Shown: positions 1-6,023, counted from the first letter of the stretch. The stretch is DNA of 6,553 nt from an uncultured Collinsella sp. (GCA_900550735.1 URTD01000110.1:1-6553); one strand, 5' to 3'. Made by a program: numbers and translations. The notes: generated from the letters alone by a model not told the origin.

Positions 1-493
1 CGGTAATCGTGATGCCGTAGAAGCCCTCGAGCTCCTCCTTGAGCAGGCGGCACTCCTCGTACCAGCCTTCACGCTCGTAGGCGCGATCGCGACCCTGCGG
101 AAGATGCAGAATGTGCGTGCGCTTGAGCTCGTTGAGTAGCTCGTACATCTTCTTCTTGCCGTCGCAGGTGGTCTCGCCGATGATCATGTCGCTAAAGTAC
201 GTAAACGGGCACTTTTGCGAATAGGCAAAACCATACGTAGACTTGATGAGCGGGCACAGGTTTGCCGGCAGCACCTTCTCGGCCTCGGGAATCACCTCGT
301 CGGACGTGCCGCACAGCGCCACGCTCGCAGCCCCCGCGGCATCGATAATCTCGAGCGGCGTGTAGCTGCACAGAAAACCGACCAGGCGATTACCCGCCTG
401 CTTATAATCCTTGACGCGAATAAACGCCGCCTTGCGTTGCTCGTTGAACTCCTCAAACGTGGACGGCAACGGCTGCTCAATATTTTCCGACAT
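1..493 (-). CDS. Double-cubane-cluster-type anaerobic reductase (2-hydroxyacyl-CoA dehydratase D family), N-terminal part, cut by window edge
   Basis: The frame reads 164 codons from ATG at 493 and runs off the left edge, so only the N-terminal part (well under half) is visible. AAGGAG lies 4 nt before the ATG, a slightly tight spacing, and no better start is present. Family signatures are LPANLCPLIKS around residue 75-85, KCPFTYFSDMIIGETTCDGKKK around 94-115, and LCSYTPLEI at 41-49. The cysteines C42, C80, C95 and C110 match those of the neighbouring paralogue and, from memory, of E. coli YjiM. In this family cysteines bind a double-cubane [8Fe-9S] cluster used for ATP-driven low-potential reduction by a partner activator ATPase; the substrate is unknown. 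It is the second of two tandem paralogues, 154 bp behind the first, and its N-terminus is about 39 residues shorter. The family call is firm; the reaction cannot be inferred. An activator ATPase, if present, would lie beyond the edge. Confidence 0.9.
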   Translation of the reverse strand, partial: MSENIEQPLPSTFEEFNEQRKAAFIRVKDYKQAGNRLVGFLCSYTPLEIIDAAGAASVALCGTSDEVIPEAEKVLPANLCPLIKSTYGFAYSQKCPFTYFSDMIIGETTCDGKKKMYELLNELKRTHILHLPQGRDRAYEREGWYEECRLLKEELEGFYGITIT

Positions 494-647
494 ATAACTC
501 CTTAACAAACCTTTTAACCAACCAAGGAAACGGCTTTCCCAGGTGCCCGAGGTTGCCGTGAAAGAGGAGCGCCGCGTACTTTGGTATACAAGCGATGGTT
601 TGAACGGCAAGATCGGGTGCTTGGGGAAGCCGCTGGACCGGATAGCC

Positions 648-1931
648 CTAAATGGTTTCCAAGAAAGCCTCAATCCTGGTTTGCAGTTGGCCTGCATCCT
701 CGCCGGCGTAGTCGGTCGTGATGTGCATAAACGGGATGCCGGCCTCTTCGGCGGCCTTCTCCACGGCAAACGACTCCATCTCGTAGAGCGTGCAGAACTG
801 CAAGGCCACGTCGACGATGCCGTCGGCATGCAGGTCCTTGGCCATCTGGACAATGTCCTTCATACGCTGGTCGTTGGGCGTAAAGACGGCGCAGTTGATC
901 TTAAAGTAGCGCTCGGCGATGGCGTCGAGCATCTCGTCAACCGTCTCACCGGACTCATCGACCAGGTCCTTGTAGTAGCGCGAGCCCGTGCAGGACTCCT
1001 CGCCCACCACGACGCCACCGGCCTTCTCGATGAGGTTGAACAGCTTCCAGTTGGGCACGGCCATGGGCGTACCGGTGTACAGGATGCGCTTGGTCCCCTT
1101 GGGCGCCACGCCCTCGCCGGCCTCGACACGCTGCTCGCACTCAGCCGCCATATCGTTAATGGCTCCGGTCAGACGCGGCGTGTCATCCATAAAGGCGGCC
1201 TGAACGGTCAGCAGGCTGTCTAGACCGCTGATGGGCGCCGGGTCGGCAGCGCGCGTGGCAGCGAGGCGCTGCAGGGCGCGACGCTTCTCATTGACGGCGT
1301 GGATGGCGGCCTTCAGACGCTCGGGCGTAATCTTGACGCCACACTCTTCCTCGATCTTGTCGGCGAGCTTCTTGACCTCGGCCTTCCAGGTCACGAGCGT
1401 CGACTCGTCGTGTACGTTGGGAATATCCATGACGTACATGTTCTTTTGCGTGGCAAAGAACTCGTAGGCTTTCTTCTTGCCGTCGCAGGTGTTCTCGCCC
1501 ACCACCAAGTCGCTCGACTCAATGTAGGGGCAGACCTCGCCCAGCTTAAAGCCGGCAAAGCTCTTGATGAGCGGGCAGGTGTTGCGCGGCAGGTGCTCCT
1601 CGACCTTATCGGTTGCCCAATCGGCACCCGAGCACAGACCCACGGGGATACCGTCGCAGGCGAGCACAATCTCCTCGGGCACGTAGACGCAGAAGCTGCC
1701 AACAATCTTGGTGGCCTCGCCGGCCTCCTTCTTGTCGAGCATCTCCTTAATTCGGCCGCTGTGGATGTTGGTGGCGACAAAATCCAGGTAGGACGTGGAC
1801 TTGGGGCGATTGTTCTGCGTCAGGAACATATCGCCGTACATCTGGCCCACGGCGCCCAGCAGCATGTCGTGGTCGGCAAGATTCATGCCGAGGCTCTCCC
1901 ACATCGGATGGAAATCGAATTCTTCAGCCAT
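648..1931 (-). CDS. Double-cubane-cluster-type anaerobic reductase (2-hydroxyacyl-CoA dehydratase D family), complete
   Basis: A 427-residue cytosolic iron-sulfur protein. The ATG at 1931 follows GAGAGGGG with 7-nt spacing. Residues 1-45 are an N-terminal extension absent from the downstream paralogue. The core begins near SFCVYVPEEI (79-88), then LPRNTCPLIKS (114-124), VCPYIESSDLVVGENTCDGKKK (133-154), EESCTG (311-316), INCAVFTPNDQR (345-356) and LQFCTLYEMESF (378-389). C81, C119, C149, C314, C347 and C380 sit where YjiM-like double-cubane proteins keep their cluster cysteines; C134 is also shared. This is the pattern of ATP-dependent double-cubane reductases rather than classical HgdB-type dehydratase subunits, which act as heterodimers. 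The length is somewhat more than that of YjiM (about 380). The gene starts a unit with its paralogue, after a long leader and a terminator that separate it from modC. The substrate is unknown; small-molecule reduction is the family expectation. A plain 2-hydroxyacyl-CoA dehydratase subunit remains the alternative. Confidence 0.93.
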   Translation of the reverse strand: MAEEFDFHPMWESLGMNLADHDMLLGAVGQMYGDMFLTQNNRPKSTSYLDFVATNIHSGRIKEMLDKKEAGEATKIVGSFCVYVPEEIVLACDGIPVGLCSGADWATDKVEEHLPRNTCPLIKSFAGFKLGEVCPYIESSDLVVGENTCDGKKKAYEFFATQKNMYVMDIPNVHDESTLVTWKAEVKKLADKIEEECGVKITPERLKAAIHAVNEKRRALQRLAATRAADPAPISGLDSLLTVQAAFMDDTPRLTGAINDMAAECEQRVEAGEGVAPKGTKRILYTGTPMAVPNWKLFNLIEKAGGVVVGEESCTGSRYYKDLVDESGETVDEMLDAIAERYFKINCAVFTPNDQRMKDIVQMAKDLHADGIVDVALQFCTLYEMESFAVEKAAEEAGIPFMHITTDYAGEDAGQLQTRIEAFLETI

Positions 1932-1976
1932 GACGGTTCCCCTCTCGAACCAAAAACGGATAACAGCGGTATCGAT

Positions 1977-2006
1977 GCACGACGGGCGACGATTGCCCGG
2001 CCGTGC
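1977..2006 (-). promoter_or_regulatory. Stable hairpin in the reductase leader
   Basis: On the minus strand GCACG pairs with CGTGC and, inside it, CGGGC pairs with GCCCG, around a 7-nt loop. A small asymmetric internal loop (GC opposite T) separates the two stems. The structure lies 45 nt before the ATG at 1931. No T-run follows it, so it is not an intrinsic terminator as it stands. It could be part of a larger leader fold that affects translation, or a chance GC-rich hairpin. Confidence 0.35.
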
Positions 2007-2090
2007 TCAAACCCGGAATTTTAGGGAACCTGCTTTGCGGTCGATTATTTAGTTGTGCGTCGTCTCTCCCGGAGCCGTGAACATACCTGC

Positions 2091-2159
2091 TCATATGCGA
2101 CTCCGAGCCATATACAGGGCGCGCGCGGCAACGCGGCGAATGTATGTCGTCTGCGGCAT
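2091..2159 (-). CDS. Possible 22-codon upstream ORF / leader peptide
   Basis: ATG at 2159 stands 8 nt behind AAGGAGG (2168-2174), the strongest Shine-Dalgarno match in the intergenic region, and the frame closes with TGA at 2091-2093. The peptide starts MPQTTYIRRVAARAL and ends ARSRI. It is short and basic, with five arginines, and could form an amphipathic helix. There is no run of a single amino acid as in classical attenuators, and no terminator hairpin follows directly. The stop overlaps another ATG (ATGA at 2091-2094). It could be a regulatory upstream ORF, a tiny real protein, or chance; the SD strength and position in a long leader are the only support. Confidence 0.3.
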   Translation of the reverse strand: MPQTTYIRRVAARALYMARSRI

Positions 2160-2191
2160 GTGCGCACCCTCCTTTTATCTTATCGAAGGCA

Positions 2192-2220
2192 ACTATATCA
2201 GCGGTCATCGACCATGCGAA
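2192..2220 (-). promoter_or_regulatory. Second candidate promoter upstream of the short ORF
   Basis: On the minus strand TTCGCA (2215-2220) is followed after 17 bp by TATAGT (2192-2197). The -10 matches the consensus at 5 of 6 bases and the -35 at 4 of 6. A start near 2185 would give a 25-nt leader before the short ORF at 2159. It is weaker overall than the promoter at 2270-2297. Confidence 0.3.
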
Positions 2221-2269
2221 CACCGTTGACATTCGTACGACAGCGTCGTGTGCCGTCGTTTAATAAATA

Positions 2270-2297
2270 ATTATCTTGATTGATGAGAGTTTGTCAT
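2270..2297 (-). promoter_or_regulatory. Candidate sigma-A-type promoter for the double-cubane reductase unit
   Basis: On the minus strand ATGACA (2292-2297) is followed after 16 bp by GATAAT (2270-2275), each 5 of 6 against TTGACA and TATAAT. It lies in a local AT-rich patch within otherwise GC-rich DNA and just downstream of the modC terminator, which is where an independent promoter is expected. The start point would fall near 2263. Confidence 0.45.
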
Positions 2298-2310
2298 CCC
2301 TCATTCGGCG

Positions 2311-2351
2311 AGCGACAAGACAAAGCCGCCGAGGCTTATATCCCCGACGGC
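2311..2351 (-). terminator. Intrinsic terminator after modC
   Basis: In minus-strand RNA GCCGUCGGGG (2342-2351) pairs with CCUCGGCGGC (2325-2334) as a 10-bp stem with two G-U pairs and a 7-nt loop, followed by UUUGUCUUGU. The wobble pairs would be C-A mismatches on the other strand, so the structure works only for minus-strand transcripts. It begins 12 nt after the modC stop codon and should end the modABC transcript. Confidence 0.65.
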
Positions 2352-2362
2352 ATTACCCGGCG

Positions 2363-3433
2363 CTACCGACAAACCAAATGGATCCTACTCGCATCGAAGT
2401 GCATGCGCAGCGTCTCGCCTGCTTGCGGTAGCTCGTCGACAGGCACGCCCACCTTGTTGACCTTCCACTGCAGACGCGTGGGCGCATCAGCGCGCGGCAC
2501 GTCCAGCAGCACCAGCCGCTCAAAGCGCGAATCACTCACACGGGCCACGTGCAAATCATAGCTGTTACGACCCCGCTCCGCGCGATTGTCAACATGGAAG
2601 TAGCTTGCGCGAATGCCCAGGTACGCCACATTATCGGAAACCTCGCGACCCACGTTAAAGGTCATGCCCCAATCGAGGGCCTCAACTTCTTCGTCGCCGA
2701 TCTTGCGCGCCTGGCTTGTGTTCTTGCAGCCCGTCAGACGCAGCGCCGCCAGCGTCTGCGGACGGCGGACCACGTCCTCGATGGAGCCGATCTCCTCAAC
2801 ATGTCCGTTATGCATCACGCAGATGCGCTCGCACAGGCGGCACGCTTCGTCGATGTCGTGGCTCACGTAGAGTACGGTGCGGTTGCACACATCGAACAGG
2901 TCGAGCATGTTCTGCTCGAGCGCGCTCTTAAGATAGGAATCGAGTGCGCTCATGGGCTCGTCGAACATAAAGATGCCCGGGTGCGCCGCCACCATACGGG
3001 CAAGCGCCACGCGCTGCTGCTGGCCACCCGAAAGGCGCGCGGGATAGCGGTCGGCAAAATCGGCCAGGCCAAAAATGCCCAGGTAGCGTTCAGCAAGCTT
3101 TCTGCGCGCCGCGGCGTCGCCCGCGTCCTTTACGCCGGCGCACACGTTGTCGGCCACCGTCATGTTGGGAAACAGCTGATAGTTTTGGAACAGCAGGGCG
3201 CATTTACGCTCCTGGGGCGACAGGTTGATGCCTGCCGCCGAATCAAAAAAGGTCACGCCGTTGACGACGATCTTGCCTTCGTCGGGAGTCTCCACACCGG
3301 CAATGCAGCGCAGCGTGCAGCTCTTGCCGCAACCGGAGGCGCCAAGCAGCGCCACACGCTCCTCGCCAGCCTCGAGCTGCATGTCGAGCACAAACCCGGG
3401 ATAGCGCTTTTTGATATCCAAAACGAGCGACAT
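2363..3433 (-). CDS. modC: Molybdate/tungstate ABC transporter ATP-binding protein ModC
   Basis: This 356-residue ATPase powers ModABC oxyanion import at the cytoplasmic face of the membrane. Walker A is GASGCGKS (31-38), the Q-loop glutamine is Q83, the signature is LSGGQ (134-138), Walker B is IFMFDEP (154-160), the D-loop SALD is at 162-165, and the switch histidine is H192; all are intact. From about residue 235 an extra C-terminal domain starts with LTGCKN and contains YLGIRASYFHV (271-281). It resembles an OB-type accessory domain but lacks the SARN-type motif of the oxyanion-binding Mop domain of E. coli ModC. GGGAGG lies upstream of the ATG, inside the 3' end of modB, and only 3 bp separate the genes, so translational coupling is likely. 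Transport ATPase function is certain; the molybdate assignment comes from modA and modB, and sulfate or tungstate cannot be excluded from this protein alone. Confidence 0.92.
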   Translation of the reverse strand: MSLVLDIKKRYPGFVLDMQLEAGEERVALLGASGCGKSCTLRCIAGVETPDEGKIVVNGVTFFDSAAGINLSPQERKCALLFQNYQLFPNMTVADNVCAGVKDAGDAAARRKLAERYLGIFGLADFADRYPARLSGGQQQRVALARMVAAHPGIFMFDEPMSALDSYLKSALEQNMLDLFDVCNRTVLYVSHDIDEACRLCERICVMHNGHVEEIGSIEDVVRRPQTLAALRLTGCKNTSQARKIGDEEVEALDWGMTFNVGREVSDNVAYLGIRASYFHVDNRAERGRNSYDLHVARVSDSRFERLVLLDVPRADAPTRLQWKVNKVGVPVDELPQAGETLRMHFDASRIHLVCR

Positions 3434-3436
3434 GGC

Positions 3437-4879
3437 CTATCGACCTCCCTGCAAAGCGGCGTCATCGCGCATGAGCTCGGCCAGCGCCCCGCGATCGATA
3501 CGCAAGGCATCGCCGCCCGCCGGGTCGAGCGAATCGCCCTGTCCGGTGAGATCTTTGGCCTGCTTACGCTCCGCACGGGAAAGACCCCGTTCGCGGTACT
3601 TTTGCGAATGAGCGGTGTACATGTTGATGAACAGGATGACTAGGAAACTGAACACGATCACGACGGCGACCCAAAAGAGGGCCACCGAGGTGTTGCCGCC
3701 CATCCACTCAAAGTAGATGGCGATGGGAATGGTCTGCGTAATACCGGCGTAGTTTCCCGCAAAGAACAGGGTGCAGCCAAACTCGCCCATCGCACGGGCA
3801 AAGGCGAGCACCGTGCCGGCGGCAATCGAGGGCCAGCCAAGCGGCATCATGAGCTTGGTAAAGATGCGACGCTCGGACCAGCCCAGCGTGCGCGCCGCAT
3901 CGAGCATCTGCGTGTCGAGACTCTCGAAGGCACCGAGCGCCGTACGGTAGACCAGGGGAAACGACACCACCACGGCAGATATCACCGCCGCGGGCCACGT
4001 AAAGACGATCGAGACGCCGTGCGCGATGAGCCACTGGCCCACCCCGGTCGAGCGGCCAAACAGCATGAGGAGCAGAAAGCCGCAGACCGTGGGCGGCAGC
4101 ACCATAGGAATCGTAAAGACCGAATCGAGCAAACCCTTCACGCGGCTCGTGGTTCCCATGGTCTTCCACGCGGCGAACAGACCCAGCGCAAAGGAGATCA
4201 GCAGGGCAAGGCCACTCGTTTTAATGGACACCCAAAACGGGCGATAGTCGATGTCGCCCAAAAAGGAGGCGAGAGAGGTCAAGGGCCCCTGCTCACCCCG
4301 CAACACGACAGACGATGCTTCTACCATGTGAGCGCTATCAAGCCAACGCGCGCCGCCCTTGGCATCACCCGAGGCTGATGCAATCACCACATAGCGGTCC
4401 CCATCCGCACCGCGCTCGTCAAAGCTATAGGTATACCCGCCAGTAACAAACGTTGTTTCCGCCGTGACATACCAAGGAAGATCCACGTCCCCCAGCTGCG
4501 CACCTCCCATGCAGTTTGCGCTGTCGAGTTTACAGACGAGGGCCTTGAGACCCGATACGCACTCGTTGTCCTGCGGATCCAATCCATACTTCTCGACCGC
4601 CTTGGGCGATATCCACACCACAACGCGATCGGCAGCAGGCGACACTACAAGGTCCACGTCCTCGTCAACGGGAAACCGGTAGCCCTCAGGCTGACCCTCC
4701 ATGGCACGAGCGGTCCCCTTGGCCAACCGCTCAAAACCCTCGATCCCATAGGAAAGCCCATGAGCGGTCGCAGTAACCTGGGCCCCGTCCTCAGCGTCCC
4801 CAGCAAACGCAAATCCCGGCACCCAGCAAAGCGCGAAGGTCAAAGCACAGGCGACAAGCATGCGGAATCTATTAAGCAC
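3437..4879 (-). CDS. modB: Molybdate ABC transporter permease ModB with an extra N-terminal extracytoplasmic domain
   Basis: The membrane channel of the importer, 480 residues from the GTG start at 4879. I chose this start because TTGGAG stands about 6 nt before it and it leads directly into a signal peptide (basic LNRFRM, hydrophobic core, FAFA then G near residue 26). The longer frame to a GTG at 4948 lacks a ribosome site. Residues 27 to about 212 form a soluble domain I do not recognise, with cysteines C107, C116 and C123. The permease follows (about 214-421) with five predicted membrane segments and the EAA-type cytoplasmic loop LDAARTLGWSERRIFTKLMM (326-345), which docks onto ModC. Placing that loop in the cytosol puts the N-terminal domain outside, consistent with the signal peptide. 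A charged cytosolic tail of about 55 residues ends the protein. Ordinary ModB is about 220-230 residues, so this one is roughly twice as long. It lies 68 bp after modA and 3 bp before modC. Confidence 0.9.
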   Translation of the reverse strand: MLNRFRMLVACALTFALCWVPGFAFAGDAEDGAQVTATAHGLSYGIEGFERLAKGTARAMEGQPEGYRFPVDEDVDLVVSPAADRVVVWISPKAVEKYGLDPQDNECVSGLKALVCKLDSANCMGGAQLGDVDLPWYVTAETTFVTGGYTYSFDERGADGDRYVVIASASGDAKGGARWLDSAHMVEASSVVLRGEQGPLTSLASFLGDIDYRPFWVSIKTSGLALLISFALGLFAAWKTMGTTSRVKGLLDSVFTIPMVLPPTVCGFLLLMLFGRSTGVGQWLIAHGVSIVFTWPAAVISAVVVSFPLVYRTALGAFESLDTQMLDAARTLGWSERRIFTKLMMPLGWPSIAAGTVLAFARAMGEFGCTLFFAGNYAGITQTIPIAIYFEWMGGNTSVALFWVAVVIVFSFLVILFINMYTAHSQKYRERGLSRAERKQAKDLTGQGDSLDPAGGDALRIDRGALAELMRDDAALQGGR

Positions 4880-4947
4880 GAAAAGCTCCAAGAGAATACA
4901 AGGACGGAGTGAAACACAAAACGATGGAATTATCGCGCCAAGCCGCA

Positions 4948-5820
4948 CTACTCGGAAAGCTCAAAGCCGTACTTGGCCCAAATCTTCTGGGCTTTCTTGT
5001 TGGTCAGGCAGAAGTCGATGAACGCCTTGGCCTCGTCGGCATGCTCGGAGCTCTCGGCAACGGCACCCGGATACACGATGGGCTTGTGCGAGTCCTCGGG
5101 ACACACAAAGGCCTCCTCGATGCCGTCGTAGCGGAAGATGTCAGAGCTATAGACAAAACCAGCCACGCAGTCGCCCGTAGAGACGTAGGCAGCAGCGGTA
5201 CCAACTTTGTCGGCCAGGGCCACCTTGTCGGCGATCTCGGAAGCATACTCGCCGTCGTCGCCCTCGGTGCCGGTGTAGAGGCCCACGGAAGCCAGCGCCT
5301 GGTTAGCGTACTTGCCGGCGGGAACGGTCTTGGCGTCGCCGATGGCGATCTTGCCGTCCAGATTCGCGACGTCGGCGATGGCCTCGACCTTGGTGTCGGA
5401 GCCCTCGGCGCGAATGATCACGAGGTCGTTGACAAACATGTCCTCACGTGTGTCGGCGTCGACGAGCTCGGCGGCCTCGGCGTCGTCCATGGTGCCCTTG
5501 GAGGCCGTGATGAGCACGTCGACGGCGGCACCGGCGCGCATCTGCTCGACAAGGTCGCCAGACGCCTTAAACTGCGTGTCGGCAAACGTAGTGCCGGTCT
5601 GCTCGATGTAGAGTTCCTGTACCTCGGGCAGAGCCTTCTCGAGCGAGTTGGCGGCAAAGACCTGCAGCTCGACAGCTTTCTTGGAAGATGCCTTAGCAGA
5701 ACCGGCATCGGATCCGGCCGGCTCGGACGTCTTGCTGCCCGAGCAGCCGGCAAGACCAAGGCCAGCAGCGGCGGCAGCAGAGAGCGAGACAAAACCGCGG
5801 CGAGAAACCATATCGAACAT
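4948..5820 (-). CDS. modA: Molybdate/tungstate-binding lipoprotein ModA
   Basis: This 290-residue protein is the extracellular, membrane-anchored receptor that hands oxyanion to ModB. The ATG at 5820 has AAAGGG 6 nt upstream; the in-frame TTG at 5826 abuts that site and is unlikely. The N-terminus has a twin-arginine motif SRRGFVS (6-12) and lipobox LAGC with C26 as the lipidated cysteine, followed by a Ser/Ala/Lys-rich linker to about residue 48. ModA hallmarks are FAANSL (55-60; S59), ASGDLVEQMRAGAAVDVLITAS (86-107; S107), VPAGKYANQAL (166-176) and VYSSDI (223-228; Y224), matching the oxyanion-contacting Ser, Ser, VPAG and Tyr positions of E. coli ModA. It is the first gene of the modABC operon. 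Binding-protein class is firm; preference between molybdate and tungstate is not readable here. Confidence 0.95.
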   Translation of the reverse strand: MFDMVSRRGFVSLSAAAAAGLGLAGCSGSKTSEPAGSDAGSAKASSKKAVELQVFAANSLEKALPEVQELYIEQTGTTFADTQFKASGDLVEQMRAGAAVDVLITASKGTMDDAEAAELVDADTREDMFVNDLVIIRAEGSDTKVEAIADVANLDGKIAIGDAKTVPAGKYANQALASVGLYTGTEGDDGEYASEIADKVALADKVGTAAAYVSTGDCVAGFVYSSDIFRYDGIEEAFVCPEDSHKPIVYPGAVAESSEHADEAKAFIDFCLTNKKAQKIWAKYGFELSE

Positions 5821-5842
5821 ATTCAACCCTTTCGGACCTTGT

Positions 5843-5864
5843 GCCCGGGTACCCCACCGCGGGC
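5843..5864 (-). promoter_or_regulatory. Hairpin in the modA 5' untranslated region
   Basis: In the minus-strand transcript GCCCG pairs with CGGGC and GGU with ACC, giving 8 bp with one bulged C and a 5-nt loop. It sits 22 nt before the modA ATG, just upstream of the AAAGGG ribosome site, in a leader of about 54 nt. No T-run follows, so it is not a terminator. It may stabilise the mRNA or modulate initiation; it is too small to be a complete molybdenum-cofactor riboswitch. Confidence 0.4.
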
Positions 5865-5880
5865 TTTATTCTGTTACTAG

Positions 5881-5886
5881 ATTATA
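5881..5886 (-). promoter_or_regulatory. modA -10 element
   Basis: A perfect TATAAT on the minus strand, 60 bp upstream of the modA ATG. No acceptable -35 hexamer exists at 16-18 bp (CACTAT at 17 bp), and there is no TG extension. It is downstream of the mogA terminator, so modABC probably has its own promoter. A poor -35 suggests dependence on an activator, with the inverted half-sites upstream as candidate binding sites. Confidence 0.5.
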
Positions 5887-5895
5887 CTTTCGTGC

Positions 5896-5935
5896 GAATA
5901 ATGATAGTGAGAAATTATTCTCGCCAGAGAATATA
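5896..5935. promoter_or_regulatory. Candidate operator: three alternating inverted half-sites upstream of modA
   Basis: Two overlapping dyads are visible. GAATAAT (5896-5902) mirrors ATTATTC (5914-5920) across 11 bp. TATTCTC (5916-5922) mirrors GAGAATA (5927-5933) across 4 bp, with outer GAAA (5911-5914) and TTTC (5937-5940). The shared core is GAATA(A/T). The dyads lie directly upstream of the modA -10, at about 25 and 41 bp from it, where a regulator could act on initiation. The bases do not match the E. coli ModE palindrome of CGCTATAT-type half-sites, so the regulator is unknown. Confidence 0.4.
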
Positions 5936-5973
5936 GTTTCGAGCTAGTGTGCACCTCGGCGTCGCTTCGGCGG

Positions 5974-6010
5974 AAAACAAAGGCGGAGCAGCCGTTCAGG
6001 TCGCCCCGCC
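5974..6010 (-). terminator. Intrinsic terminator after the mogA-type gene
   Basis: In minus-strand RNA GGCGGGGC (6003-6010) pairs with GCUCCGCC (5982-5989) as an 8-bp stem with one G-U pair and a 13-nt loop, followed directly by UUUGUUUU (5974-5981). It begins 13 nt after the stop codon at 6024 and separates this gene from modABC. Confidence 0.8.
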
Positions 6011-6023
6011 GCAGGTAAACCGC

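Larger units (their letters stand above)
1932..2263 (-). other. Long 5' leader of the double-cubane reductase unit
   Basis: About 430 bp (1932-2362) separate modC from the first reductase without a conventional gene. Read on the minus strand it holds, in order, the modC terminator, a near-consensus promoter, a second possible promoter, a short ORF behind a strong Shine-Dalgarno sequence, a stable hairpin, and the reductase ribosome binding site. A transcript from the upstream promoter would carry a leader of roughly 330 nt, long enough for cis-regulation. A 56-codon frame opens at 2094 by ATGA overlap with the stop of the short ORF and ends at 1924, just inside the reductase gene; it has no recognisable protein features and may be chance. 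I could not match the leader to a known riboswitch. Confidence 0.4.

Noticed and set aside
583..610. Minus-strand promoter-like TTGCCG, 16 bp, TATACC between the two reductase genes
   Set aside because: Only 4 of 6 bases match in each hexamer, which is expected by chance. No terminator is seen between the two genes, so cotranscription is the simpler reading.
543..1223. 226-aa plus-strand open frame
   Set aside because: It is antisense to the well-supported double-cubane reductase gene, has no recognisable motif or good ribosome site, and is explained by third-position GC bias.
1299..2024. 241-aa plus-strand open frame
   Set aside because: It is antisense to the N-terminal half of the same reductase gene and its leader; no family resemblance or initiation signal is visible.
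2226..2231. Plus-strand TTGACA, a perfect -35
   Set aside because: No -10 lies at 15-19 bp and no plus-strand gene follows.
1932..2263. Molybdenum-cofactor or other known riboswitch in the reductase leader
   Set aside because: I could not place the conserved loop sequences or multi-stem layout of any known class by eye. An Rfam scan would decide.
2549..3643. 364-aa plus-strand open frame
   Set aside because: It lies opposite modC and the end of modB, whose motifs are unambiguous. The frame is low-information Ala/His/Arg-rich sequence typical of antisense shadows.
4909..5880. 323-aa plus-strand open frame
   Set aside because: It lies opposite modA; Gly/Leu/Val-rich shadow with no domain and no supported start.
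5874..5940. Canonical ModE operator upstream of modA
   Set aside because: I looked for paired CGCTATAT/ATATAGCG-type half-sites. The dyads present have a different core, so only an unnamed operator is proposed.
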